Shown: positions 1 to 12,300 of the stretch, piece by piece
Numbering within the stretch: position 1 is the first letter of the stretch
How the letters are laid out: every line of letters begins with the position of its first letter
Program-made: the position numbers and the translations under genes
NCBI GenBank assembly: GCA_013397115.1
Contig: VWZW01005505.1
Location: 2,007,880 to 2,071,879 of the forward strand
Direction: 5' to 3'
From: Edolisoma coerulescens
Lineage: Eukaryota; Chordata; Aves; Passeriformes; Campephagidae
DNA: 64,000 nt
Notes under the pieces: model-generated
The model's database searches: none
What the model was told of the DNA's origin: nothing
The model's input: the letters and a program-made list of their open reading frames with translations, nothing else

Positions 1-3000
1 AAGCAATATTCTCTGTAGCTGGAAACCTGTCCATTTAGCCTCACAGGATAAATGTCACATAAATTCTGTGACACCCATTCATTACTGCTCTTGATCACCC
101 TTTCATGGGCTAATTGGTCCGTTTGTATTTGTTATTTAATGTTGTATTTCTTTGGCAGTTCAGGCTTGGCTGGAATTCAGAGGGAAAATTGTGTAGAGAG
201 TAAGTTCATACCTCAATGATAATACAGGTTAAAGGTCTGAATTCTTTTACTTGTTTTTTCCCCCCCCATTAAATGGACTATAACCAGCACAGGTGATTTA
301 CTCCACTGCACCAGACACACAGGGCATTTCCATCTCAGTAGGGCTTCTGCTCCCACATTCATGAACTGCCAAATACTCAGTATCCTGGACTAATGTGTTC
401 CTTCTCAGATGTCGGAGAAAACCAAGAGAAGTGCAGAGCCAGAGTCAGGCTCCTTACAGAGAGGAACTGCTGACACTGCTTGCTGAACTTTCCCCCATGT
501 CCGATTTCATCTGGGGGAAGGCAGGCTGGCAAAGAGGGCTGCCAGTGCCGTGAGGGTCAGACAGTGCAGAGAGAGGGTCCAGAGGAAATGACATACAATT
601 TACCAGGGTTAAAAATTTTAGGAAAGGCTGCAGTAAATGCAGGTAAGTGACAAACATCTTCCTTTGCGTGAAGAACAACTAAAATGATCTGTGATGCGTA
701 AATTATATGCTGTAATTGTGGAGACAGAATTACCTGCACTGGGACACGTTTAGGCTCTGCTTTCCAAAGGCTAAGCATGTGTGCCACCACCTGGCACACA
801 TACAGCTACAGAGAAGGAGCTGCCTTTGTGCAAGTGGATTTTGGGGTTCTGCTTCTTTTTAATCATAGGAACAGCAATTGATAGCATACAGTATTAAGTA
901 CCGCTTCCTCTCCTTCTTGCTTGGCTCCTGTGTAATAACTTCAGCTTGCAGCACAGCAGTGTATGGATCAGCATTAAATTAAAAGGTTCAGTCAGAATAA
1001 CTTCTGGAGTCAAATGTTATATCTATGAAAATAAAAAGTCGGCAGTGGAAGTGCTGACATAATTATAGCAAAGTAAGCAAACAATTCTATACTTAGGAGT
1101 ATGTAAACTGAAGCTTTTAAAACTACTTCCCTCCCTCTGGGAGGCCAAGGTGGCAGGGGTTCATATTAAACAGAGAAATTGGGACGTTGGAGATTCAGCT
1201 ATCATTATTTTTGTGCAGAAACCTGAGTTTCTCTTACTTTAGTTTCATATTTACAGCACCACAGGGTATGTAGTGACACTCAAACCCAAAACAAATATAT
1301 ATATTTTTTAATCCCAAGCTGAATGGAAAACCAGCATGTATAGAAAGTAATAAGGTGTAGCTCAAGTCTAGTGTGAAAATGAACAAATCACAGGCAAGCA
1401 TTTTTTTAAAGCTTAGTTTCTGATGTGTTTGTGTTTTCTGATGAAAGCTGACAGGTAGAACAGTTTTCTTTTTAAGAGACTGATGGAGCCCCAGGAAGAC
1501 AGGTGACAGGAGCAAACGAAAGCAACAGAAACATCAGATCTGCCTGTCCTACTTTAAAGAAATTTTGTCACAGGGCATGATTCTTTTGATTATTTTGGTT
1601 TTTTTTCTCATGAGATAGTGATGGAGAAAAGAGGTCCCAAGTTCATTTTATAGTTCAAATTTTAGGTTTCTTTGGTATCATTTCTTAATTGGGGAGGAAA
1701 AAACACTGGCATGTTTTGTGAGTGTGGTGGGATGGAGAGACGTACGCTGTAGACACATATGAGCATGATTATGAGTCTAAACTCCTGGCACTAAGATAGC
1801 AGAAAAGATTTTAATGTAGGCCTAACTAATAACACAAAATGAAGAAGCTGCATTTTGTTCTGACATCCTTATAAGATGCTTCAGTAATAATTGTTCTTTA
1901 AAAAGCCTTCACTTTCATGCCACAGAGACTTTGACAAAAGGCAGAAAGATGCTATTCCTGAAAGCTCTGTGTGGCTTACTTAAAAATAGATAGAGGAGAG
2001 AACAAAGTTTTCTCCTTTAAACTCGTAGAGAAATGTTAAGTAGCTTATTACAGATAATACACAGAACAGAGGAAGAAGAGTTCCTAAAAAGGCCTCTTTG
2101 CCTAGCCCCAAAGGTTCAGACCCATGGCCTAAGAATTCTTTCTTCCCTCCCTAAATCACAAAATACTGGTTTGATACATCAAGAGAATATTGTTTTAATT
2201 TTTAAAAAGTGATAAGGATGGTGAAGTATTTTCTTGAGATGCCTCTGAGCCATCCTTAGGCTTTCCTTTGCAGCATAAAAGACATAAATGAGGTTGTAAA
2301 AGGTTGAAGTTCTCAACTTTTTGTGCAATAACAAGAGCTCTAAAAGTGAAACTTAAAACATATACAACCATTTGACATTACAAAGACCAATAGTTTTGAA
2401 CATAAGCAAAGGATTTTATTTATGAGTATTAATTTGAACTATACAAATACGTCCTCAGAACAACAGATCATTTAGACAGGTACCTAGTAAAGCAAATAAG
2501 AAAATTACAAAAAGATTTATTATTCAATCACCTGTATCAATAGCAATCCTTATTTTTGTAGGATTATGTGTTCTGTCATGTCAGAGCTCTTACAGGAATT
2601 ACATAATACTTCAAAGCAGGGAGGGAGATTTTGGAGAGGAAATGAAAGACGAGGAAAGAAAAACAAATAACTCATTAAAGAGGGCATTCAAGAAGGCATA
2701 AATCAGTCCACAAATAGAAATGTATGACACAGAGTTAGGGAAAGACTTGCTTTAATCCAAATACCAGGAGATTTATAGATAGTATTATTACTCGTGGCTT
2801 CAAGTGGTTTAGATATAAAGCATTAGACCTGTATTGGTAAGGACATGAGTCCTCAGTGTCAGAGACTATTCAGACACAAATGCAATAGCACTTATTATTA
2901 AATCTTGTTCGTGTCTTACTACTATTTAATAGACTGTAATGTGTTCTTCTCCAGAATTATTTAGTAATTCTTTACTTTAAAATCCTTTTATATGTCCATT

Positions 3001-3435
3001 CACATTGTGCCATCCAAAGTACTGTAAGTCCCACCAAAATTATATTTTGAAACTAATTCATTGTGCACTAGTTACCCACAAAGTTGTCACGGATGGGATG
3101 ATGCACTTCACTTGTACTAGAGAAGTAGCATTATGTTTATTGATATAAACCAGTGATTTAACGAAGTTTCCTAGAAAATGTGACAGTGGTTTAACAAAAT
3201 TTGATGGTAAAGTACACTTGATTCCTGCTTAGGGAACAGGTTCAGACAAAACTGTCAGGAAGACCCTCCTGTTGAGTCATGAGGTTCAGAAAGGACCTCT
3301 TTGTGTTCTGAGCTCCTTCTCAGGAGTCTTGTGCTGCTGGATTCAGACTTAGCCCCAGGCTTGGTCAATAACTGAAGTTTAAAGGATTGTATGTGTACAA
3401 TCAATCCTTTATATCACTTAGCTAAGATTTTGAAG
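1..3435. other. Non-coding A+T-rich sequence, no gene seen
   Basis: Open frames here are short and unrecognisable. A short C-run at 260-267 and an imperfect inverted repeat at 3381-3410 are the only local structures noted. A 19-base stretch near 1138 resembles Alu by chance only. No exon, RNA gene or young repeat could be supported. Confidence 0.7.
3381..3410. repeat. Nested inverted repeat (hairpin potential)
   Basis: AAAGGATTG at 3381-3389 is the exact reverse complement of CAATCCTTT at 3402-3410. A second stem inside it pairs GATTGT (3385-3390) with ACAATC (3397-3402). The two stems share bases, so they are alternatives. It lies just beyond the 3' end of the LTR-like element. No function can be assigned. 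Confidence 0.5.
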
Positions 3436-3439
3436 TTTA

Positions 3440-3905
3440 CCATTCTATCAATCACTTACCGAGAATTTGTTGTAGCAAAGAACCTCGCAGCCTGGAGAGA
3501 CAGCCCTGCTCAAGGGGAGATCCCAGCATGCACCTGCTGCCATGCTGGAGAGCTCAGTGGACCCTAGGCTTTATGCTATATATATGGAGTGAGATAATTA
3601 ACTTAGAGACATATTTGCATACCAGCTGTGTTTTGAGATGGTGCATGCTCAGTTAGCCCTTAGATCTTGACAAAAACTTATGGCCCTTAGCTGTTGAGCA
3701 AGATTCAAGGCCTTTGACTACAGTGTTGTGGTCTCTAAGCCAGATGCAGCCAATCACAACCATCACTGGTGTTATTGCTTAAGCAGGTAAAGGGGAAGGG
3801 GGAATCCCACGGCCACACCAGTATTATGAATTCTCAAGCAGTAACATGTGATCCCCCTCCAGGGCCCCCACGCCCAATATATCGTGCGTGGTTTGCACTA
3901 CCAAG
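3440..3905 (-). mobile_element. Solo-LTR-like element, avian ERVL type, minus strand
   Basis: On the minus strand this stretch has the layout of a retroviral long terminal repeat. A U3-like part (about 3905 down to 3590) leads to a TATA-like run at 3577-3585. An R-like segment follows that mentions a 'GGCTGCGAGGTTCTT' block (near 3480-3495), then AACAAATTCTCGG and a 'TAAGTGATTGATAGAAT' end at about 3442-3460. In avian ERVL-type LTRs the same place carries AATAAATTCTCGG, so the poly(A) signal here appears decayed to AACAAA. The roughly 465-bp length suits a solo LTR. No gag, pol or env remains were seen beside it. The outer end near 3905 is uncertain because I could not identify a clean TG...CA boundary or a target-site duplication. 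The family assignment is by recognition and was not searched. Confidence 0.55.
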
Positions 3906-4677
3906 CATTTATTTCCAAGAAAATGCCAAATAAATTGGGAGGGTCATCTATTGGATCAGGGAAATACTTGTTCTAAGAATAAATACATTCAGTTTTAAAT
4001 TCTTTTTTTAGGGAAGAAAAGGGTTCAGCCTTGCTCCCTTATGTCTTGAAGATGTACAGTGCCAGTGCCTCCTGTGCAAAATGAATCTACAGAATCTACA
4101 CCGCTGTGTCTAAACACATTCCAAGACAAGCCAAGTCATGGTAGCTGCTGAATTACAAGCAGCTTGTACTCAGAGACCCTGTGGTTGGTATGCTAAATGG
4201 ATTAATTATTCACATTGATTATATTGATCTGCAGGGCCTCCCTGATCTCTCTCTCTGAAACACAAAAACCAAACATACTCCTACTGAATTTGAACTTTAA
4301 AAGGATATAATTTATATCATTATCTTATTTTTTTTAGTTCTTTTCAAAGAGCATTTTAAAAAGAAGGTGTTCAATTTTTCTTTAATGTGAAAATATCTTT
4401 CCTTAAAAAATGAACTAATCTGACAAAAGAATTTTGACTTTTCAGATCCAGGATGTTTTGCATACTTGCTGTCCATATCCTAACAGGTTTGTCACTGATA
4501 GCTAGCCTCTTACCCAGTTTCTATTCTAAAATCCCTCTACCATCCTCACACAAAACTTTTACAAACATGTTACATGGCTTTTGAGCCCAGGATATCTCAA
4601 GGGTTCATATGAAGCATGCCAAGTTTTTCTTTAAGGCAATTTTTAATCCATTTCTTTTACAGTGGAAGTGTAGCTGA
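3906..4677. other. Non-coding A+T-rich sequence
   Basis: No open frame, repeat or RNA could be supported between the LTR-like element and the exon-like block at 4710. The stretch contains T-runs and a weak CT-dinucleotide patch near 4247-4256. Confidence 0.65.
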
Positions 4678-4709
4678 GATCGAGATATTAAATTTATTTT
4701 CCTCTCCAG

Positions 4710-5096
4710 TGTCATTTTACAATTGCCTGGGTTTCCATTTCCAGTTTGTAGCGCTTATTCAGTGATCTCCAATGCCCTGGAGGCCACCTGTGGGTTCATA
4801 GACAGCTGGATAATCATTCCATTCAGCCAGAACAATTCGGAATGTCCTTGCCTCACCATACATAGAGATCTGCCTCACTGCACCATTACCTTGCAAAGGA
4901 TCAGAGCCATGTTGTCATGCAGGTTCAGCAAATGCAACTGTGGGAAATGCACTCTTCAGCAGCAGCAGCAGCATGAAAGTACATTGAAAATCCTGGCAGA
5001 GGCAAGGTTTAAACGCACAACCTCACGGTGGTTTAAAAACCTCAGGATACCTGTACAACAGTACGCCCTGGAGTGTTTTGTCTTTGTCCCTCTTTG
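4710..5096 (+). other. Exon-like open block, cysteine-rich, function unknown
   Basis: One plus-strand frame is free of stops from 4678 to 5097 (140 codons). Inside it, a pyrimidine-rich tract ending in CCTCTCCAG at 4701-4709 would serve as a splice acceptor, and G|GTAAGG at 5096/5097 would serve as a donor. This gives a possible internal exon of 387 bases (129 codons' worth). A second acceptor-like site lies at 4743-4744. The translation has about eleven cysteines, including a C-N-C-G-K-C cluster, and five glutamines from a CAG run at 4957-4971. It also keeps several CpG sites, which are rare in the flanks. There is no convincing ATG near the start, so it would have to be an internal exon. 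I do not recognise any domain. It could also be a chance open frame or a decayed repeat. Confidence 0.25.
4957..4971 (+). repeat. (CAG)5 trinucleotide run
   Basis: Five uninterrupted CAG units inside the exon-like block. In the open frame they encode five glutamines followed by histidine. Confidence 0.9.
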
Positions 5097-5100
5097 GTAA

Positions 5101-7563
5101 GGAGTTCAGACGTGCTAGCCCCAGACTTCAACTCTCAGCTAGTTGTTGTGCATGGGAGGCCCTCTCAAGGAGTTAGCTAGATGTTTTCCACAACAGGCAG
5201 AAGGTACAGACACCATCGAAGGGGAAGCACATTTACAAAAAAAAAAAGCATTGTGTAGATGAAAGGCACTTAAGCCTGGAAAGAGACTGCTGTAAAAGAC
5301 CTGGCACCTGGGAAAGTACCCTTAAAGCCATATTCTAACAGTCTAAGAGGGAACAACAGGCTCAGAGAGAAAACCGTAGCAAAATCAAACCAAAAACTGA
5401 AACTGCAGCTTGGTAAGCAGCCAATCCCACTAAATCGTTCCCATAAGAGAAACTGAGGAGAAACATTATATGCTGGACAAATAAGAAATTCAAGGCAACC
5501 AGTAAGAACAAGCTCTATTCAACCCAATCTACAGCTCTACTTCTCTCCATTCATCAGCAAGCTGTGTATTCAGACATCAGTCTGAGACTCTCTCCATGGA
5601 CTGGCAATATGCCTCCCTAGGTTACAAAATTTGACCCTTTTTCTCCCTCAGGTTGGTTCCAGAGGATTTGATCCTGATGTTACCCTCTAAAATAATGCTA
5701 GTAACAGGTCTCTGGTTTTAGCATATTCCCTCCATTCCTCCAATGATGCTGTGGTACTGTTTTCTACCTAATGAAATCTGAAATTCCTTCTGAAGTGCAT
5801 GCAGACCAGCAGTGTCACTAGCAGCAACTCAGAAAAAAGCAATGCTTAAAAACTAAATACTGATATAATTAGAGCAAGCACTTATCCTAGCAAAGCATAC
5901 TATGAATTTTAAAAAAGGACAACAAATACTCCATTTTTCCTTCTGCCAGAAAGAGGCCTTTTGGCCTCCTGGAAAAAAAATATGCAGCTGGTAAAGAAAA
6001 CTAAAGAACAATCACAATCAGTCTTTAAAGAAACAGTAGTAAACTAACGAATGTATACAACAAAACAGGTCACAGCACTGAATTCTCTCAGGCATTTCTG
6101 GAAAGCTAGAAAACATCCACACAAAAGACCTCTTATTCCCATTTCACACTGAAGACTAGCCATGGAGACAATTAAGGACACCTCATAATGACTTGTTCAA
6201 GGACAGAAAACCCTCTGTGCTTTAATGCCATAATTGGAGAAAAGAAATCTCATTCTCACAGATTCTGTGGAGTCATTGTCTAACAGCATTGCTGTACCTA
6301 CACTCGTGTACTCACACAGGCAGTGACACCTTTGAGGCTAAGACCCCGGGCTATGACCACTCTGCAGAACTCCAGTTTCTTCCACCAGGAAATTCGAAGC
6401 CAGCATACTGACAGCTATGTCAGTCTACATTTGGGCTTGGATCATCTCCTTCATTTGAGTGTTGTGCAACTAAAGGATATGAGCACACATCACAGGTCTA
6501 TTTCCACCAGAAGTCATCCTGGTCACGCTAGAATTAAACACTGCATGTACAATGCCCACAGTAAGTAGCACCAAGAAACACTTGCCTTTATTTTCACCCT
6601 CCATCTACTATATCCAGTCTCTTTCCTAATGTCCTATTCTGCCTGCAGGAATCATTAATTTAATATCCTCCCTAATATCTCCCTTGGTTTTTCTGAGCGT
6701 CCTACTTACCACTCGTCCTGATTCGGATACTGACGAATATTGGTGAGAATGATCAGAAGCACAGTTTGTTCAGAAAACATGAAATATCTTTCAATTTAGC
6801 TGGCAATGAAGCACACAGTACTGGAAAGTTTTGTCTCAGACTTCTGGGCAAACCAGTACCTAAGGAAACAAAAGTGAGAAGCTAACTACAAAAGGGACAG
6901 AGCACCCCACGCAGGCTCCTTGCAAGCATGAGGGTACCATACACCTTGGTAGATTCTGCAGTATAAACATACCATGAAAACAGTAGTAAGAATGACGGAG
7001 CGTGGAGAAAAACACAGGTCTTTAGCAATTTTGTATGCATGATAATATCCTCAATTATAGGCCTTTCCTTTGCCTGACAGAACTGCTGTTTTTATGTTTC
7101 TAAAGCTCAAAAAGCCTCCCATTTCTCTCTGGATACAGGGCAATGATAAACAGCTATTTTAGCTGCCATTTCTACAAAACTAGTGCTTAGAAAGCATCAG
7201 AAAAGGCATGTTTTCCAGTAAGTGTCCAATGTCCTCTGGATTTTTTTTGTCTCCATTCCTTCTGCTTTCATTTTGATTTTTCGTGTGTGATGTGGTTTTA
7301 TAAAAGTCAGTGGTGATGTTAGGAATGGACTGTATCAGCAGATATAGTCATTCATCAATAGTCATCAGCAGCAGAAAGAGTCATCTAGCCATGATTACCA
7401 GCATGACTGGATAAAAAAGTATTTATATTCAGGGAAACATAAGCTAAACCATCATTGTTTAGTGCAGACTTAAAGCTGCAGCAGGCAATTTTCTTTTACT
7501 TTTGAGTTCCCTCCATTTGCCTTTTCTGCTCTGAGTGATTCCTTAGCATTCTCTCTCAACAAA
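5101..7563. other. Non-coding sequence with one weak exon-like stretch
   Basis: Mostly A-rich single-copy-looking DNA. The only item of note is an open stretch at about 6320-6560. It follows a CACACAG acceptor-like site with a poor pyrimidine tract and ends at a strong donor-like ACA|GTAAGT at 6560/6561. The translation is not recognisable and the acceptor is weak, so I do not call an exon. Confidence 0.55.
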
Positions 7564-7686
7564 CACAGAATCACAGAATCAGAGAATATTTTGAGTTTAG
7601 AAGGGACCCACAAGAGTCATCGAGTCCAGCTCATGGCCCTGCACAGCACCATCCCCAAGACTCACACCGTGTTCCTGACAGCATTG
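7564..7686 (-). mobile_element. CR1 LINE 3' tail fragment, minus strand
   Basis: Plus-strand reading begins with ACAGAATCACAGAATCAGAG, the reverse complement of a CR1 terminal octamer array. It continues with 'AGAAGGGACCCACAAGAGTC' and 'ATCGAGTCCAGCTC', followed by a 'CCCTGCACAGCACCATCCCC' block. This is the 3' end of an avian CR1 copy truncated at its 5' side, the usual state for this family. It has no coding capacity. Confidence 0.85.
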
Positions 7687-7689
7687 TCA

Positions 7690-9270
7690 CAGGAAGAAAG
7701 AAATGGTCAATGTCATCTCCTTTGTCAGATGAACCTCAACTTGAACATTATCCTTGGAGTATCTTTCTGATAATAGTTCACATTGCATTTTTCCTCTCTC
7801 AGTAAATAATAACTAAGAACACAATATGAGGACAAAATACACTGAAAATTCCAAAAGTAGGATCCTTCTTTGACATCAGTCACTGTTTGCCAGGGGAAAG
7901 TATTGCTGTTTCTTGGATCTAATCTGTTACGAAATGAAGGTATTACTTTGAACACTTGATCTGAAAAATGAATGCAGCAGACAGAGCTAGCAGATGATAA
8001 CGTCGTAATCTGCACTCTGCTTTCAAGCACACAGGTGATTGTAGACCACCATTAAGATAAATCAGAGAAAGACTGGACTGTTCAGGAAAAAAATGTTTAT
8101 TTTTTACTTGGAGTAGGGCTAGTTCTGTGACTAAATCCTCTGGAACAGCATACTGGTACCTCTTCTACCTCTCAGCTTTGCTATTTGCAATTTTTGTGTT
8201 TTAACACTCTGGCAACTTGTTTTGGTACCCCTTTCCACGCAAAATAAACCTTGTTTCGAGTTAGTAGAAATGAAGTCTAAAGTGAAAGTGCATCATATAC
8301 TTTCGGATGCAGCATCAAACACCTAGGTACATAGTCTGCAAAATCTCAATGTAGCAACCATGTGAAAGACCACAATGTTATTGCAATGCATGGGGGTCAG
8401 CAAGGCAATTGACAGGCTGCTATTGGAGGTCTCATTTAGACAACTAAAACACTATGAAACAATCATGGAATTCATGTCTCAGAATGTCGCTAATAGCAGG
8501 AAACTTTTGCTAAGCAGCGTTATTTTCAGTTGCGTTTCTAGAGATCTTTTTTTGGCATATATTCTTTGTTCTCTGCTACTTAACATCATTATCAGTCTCC
8601 TGGAAGGCAGGGACCTGGATATGATGATATTCTGGAGGCATGAAAATTTTATTTCAACTTTTAATTCATTTCAACAAGGCCAAATATAAGTCAGACATGG
8701 TAACAGCAAAAATCGTCCATGCTACTATAGTCTGTTCTGTCAGATAGTGACTCTAAAAGATTAAAGAGCTACAGCGACTAATAGGCTGCATGTGAGCTTT
8801 TAATATGATGCTCTGTCCAATAGAATAGCACAACCCTTTAGATGTAAAAGTAGGTGAATAGCAAATAAGAGCACACCTACCTAACACAAGTATGATTGCT
8901 GTCATGTCTAGTCTTATATCCTCAGATCAAGAAAAATGTTGAAAAGGAGTTACCAAAGGAGCAGAGAATCACTGGAGGATGAAAAATATGTACAGACCAA
9001 AAGTCTCCAAGCGCTAAGTGTATTTATGTCAAAGAGAAGCAAAGAGGTGCGTTGATCACAACCTGTATGTGGATACACAGAGAGCAGAGCATCTCACTCT
9101 AGCAGATGTAGGTTAACACACTTCAATGGCCAGAAACTGAAACCAGACAATTTCAACCTAGAAAGCGGATAACACTTGAAAGTAATTAATGATTAGGTTT
9201 CTAAGAATTGTGGAAAGGCTTTTATTCAATACGGGTCGTCGTTTTTTTCAAAAGGTGTCCTCTAGTTCAA
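7690..9270. other. Non-coding sequence, no gene seen
   Basis: Open frames of about 100 codons occur on both strands (7725-8030 minus, 8375-8689 plus). They show no recognisable domain, no splice context and ordinary A+T-rich composition. I see nothing else in this stretch. Confidence 0.65.
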
Positions 9271-9274
9271 ATGC

Positions 9275-9390
9275 AGCCATCCAGGTTTCAACAGGAATGA
9301 ATACTGACAGGTCCTACAGTTTCATTATGAAAGAGGTTAGATTAGATAATCACAGTGGGTTTTGGAAGCCTTTAAACATATTAGACCTAC
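9275..9390 (+). mobile_element. Ancient CR1-like LINE tail, plus strand
   Basis: The segment containing 'AGGTCCTACAG' followed by 'GAAAGAGGTTAGATTAGATA', 'ATCACAGTGG' and a 'TTTGGAAGCCTTTAAACATAT' type ending has the order of blocks of the old amniote CR1-like tail. That tail reads roughly 'AGTCCTATGGCCTG', 'AGGAGGTCAGACTAGATGATC', 'ACAATGGTCCCTTCTGGCCTT'. The copy is strongly decayed, with many substitutions, and is much older than the octamer-ended CR1 copies in this window. The left edge is uncertain. Confidence 0.5.
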
Positions 9391-12300
9391 CATGAGGAGC
9401 TTAAGATTATTTATGACAGGATAGCATAGACAGCATGGAATAGGTTGAACAATGCAGAAACTTTTCTTTAGGAAAGAGAAATGACTTTAGTGATCTACAG
9501 AAATAGTTTGTGTCAGAATTAGCACTCAGAACAGGTATAGGGCAGATAACCCTGATCATTAAGGGGACATCTCTATGAAATATTCCTGGAAGGGGATTAT
9601 TCTTATTAAAATAGTTATCTACTGGACTCCCACAATGAGGTTCAACATCTCAATGTGCAGCCAGTGTATCACCATGGTCTCTGCTGCTGAAAAATGCTGC
9701 TGTGCACAGTAATGGCAATAGGTAACCAACCATGATACAGAAGTTGCCCTCACCCATCTTAGTATTGGGATCTGCACAGGTGGCTCTTACCCACCAGCAT
9801 TCTCTGCTTCTTAGTATATGTCACCTTTCAGCATAATAGGAGACATTAATCATTTGAGGATATCTACGAAATTTATGACATTTAGAATATAAAAAACCGG
9901 ATCCTGGAATATAGAGTCAGGAGTACAGCAATTGCAACCTACAGCAACCCACTCCTCTCAAATTCAATTGGTACAGAATTCAAATAAGGACAACTGCATT
10001 GCCCACATCCCAGTACACTGCATTAATCTCTTCTGAATGCCAGCTCAGGACAACATGGTATAAGCAATGCCAAACTAAATAGTACCAAAAGCACAAATCT
10101 ATGCAAAGACATCAATTAAGAAATACAAGGAATGGTAGAGATGAATTCCTACAGAACCCTAAAATCTGATTCCCCACAGGACTAAATATAAGCTCCTTTA
10201 AATCTTCCATTCTGATGGAGAATTTTTTATCAAAAAGCTTTCCTGTGAAGTAATGAAACCTCTGCTTTTTCCTCCTCAGCTCTTCTTTCTCCCTTCTTAA
10301 GAATATTGACAAATTCCACATATGTTTTTAAATGATTCAAAATAAATTGTTTCCCTCTGGAAAATGGAAATTAAGCATTTTATTTGTGTCGTGACTTGAA
10401 ATGTTCTCATTTCTTATTAAATAGATGTAAAATAATATGTACACTGTCTGATGGGAGCTGCAGTCTTTGTCCATTCCCTCTGTCAAAGGCTGTAAGCAAG
10501 CAAAGAGTAAAGTAGAGAAAAAAGCATTGACCAGCACTCCCCCTATAATTTAACATCATCTACCTTAAAACATTTAATACAGTCTCATGGTTGAGAATTT
10601 CTATATATGTATCATTTTTACATATTTGGCCTTTCACAGAAAGTAGATAAAAACCTTGAATTTAGCTTGACTTTTAGGTCTATAGTTACCTTTTGGTGGC
10701 CCTTCCAACAACAGTTAATGAGAAGAACCTTGCTCACAAACGTTATAAATAATGTAAACAAGAGCTCATTCCTATTTCTTACCTTGTCTGTATTGGGATT
10801 AGAAGCATTTTCCATTACTATTAGCAGCTACTGTTTACAGAGGGATTTGCCTGCATTCAGCACAAGTTAAACAAGATATAATTTTCTTTGTCTACATAGT
10901 CTGTGGTCAATCTACTTCAAAGGCACTTTGCTAAACTAGAAACAAAGCTATAAACCCTTTCTTGCATGCCCATGTCCTCTAGATAGACATCTAGCCTTAA
11001 GTTAAGCACCACAGGCATGTAATTTAAGCTCTTAATAGAGATCTGAACAACTGAGTAAGTTTCAATCTTTTTTCATTTCCTTTCTGTATACTCATCTTCC
11101 TGAATGAATAATCCATGGTCAAGTGTGGAGGAAAGAAAGAAAATTCATGAAGGAAAATCTAAAACTGGAATTTAGGAGGTTGAAGCGATGTTTACTCTTT
11201 GCAAAACTGAAAATGCATGCTAAAATCTTTGCATCTTCAGTAACACATACACACGGACTCCATCATACCATGAATCTTTTTCTTTGTAGCTGAGCCACTT
11301 ACTTGAATTTTATTCCCCAGCTCATTCTTGGAAACTGATCCCCACCAGGACATTAACTTCACAATCTGTAAATCCTTTTGTGAACCAGATTTTAGAAACT
11401 GGCAATTGTTTCTCCTGCAAGAGTATCTTTAACCAAGATCATTTCTGCATTCTGTTCTCAACTCAATTCGATGAACAACTTTTGCCACAGCTGAGGGAAA
11501 AGAGTGGGGAAAGGATAACAAGACTAGAGGTAAAGGAGATAAGGTTCTATTTAAGCTGCAATTGCTACTGGGGAAAAGAAAAATTTAAAAATGCTACCTG
11601 GAACAACCATTTAGTCCTAAAAGCCTTTTCCCACTCCTCTGTTCTGAAATTTTTTTCTTTCTCTTCTGAGACAAGCAGGAAAAGTAGTATTTTTTTCCCT
11701 TTTACCAGCTCAGAAATCTCGGAGAATCAGAGAGCAGGGACTGCCAGACCGTAGCATAAAATTTGCAGTGATAATATTTTGTACTAGCAACATTTAGGAA
11801 AACTGCAGATTATGATCATTTTTATTTACGGACAGACCAGATTTGGACATAACTGTGGAAAACAAGTTGTACTTCCTGAGAATTACCTTTCTTCTTCAGA
11901 GGAAGAGGGCTCCTGACATTCCATTTGCCCCTTCTTACACTTATTTAGTAGCAGTCAGAAGTGGGGCAAAATCAGTAGCTACTCCTCCCAATCTCTTTAC
12001 ATGTGAGTACACGACCAGAGCACGATGGGAACTTTGCCCACAGGAATGCTTTTTGCTTTCTTTCTGCTCTGAGTGTTCACAGGGCCACCAGAGGGAACCT
12101 AGGCTTTATTCTCCATGCCTTAATTGCAATCAGGACTAAGACACAACACAGGTATTCCCACAGACTCTTCTGCCATTGAGAAAAAAAGAATTTTATGAGC
12201 TCTGGTACAAAACTCTACTGTATACTCTAGATTTAAATAGCATTCCTAAAAAATGTACAGACTAAAACCACTTTGCCAGTAAGTAGGGATATAATGTTAA

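Noticed and set aside
1130..1160. Alu-like word GGGAGGCCAAGGTGGCAGG
   Set aside because: Only about 19 bases match, no other part of Alu follows, and all other repeats point to a bird, which lacks Alu.
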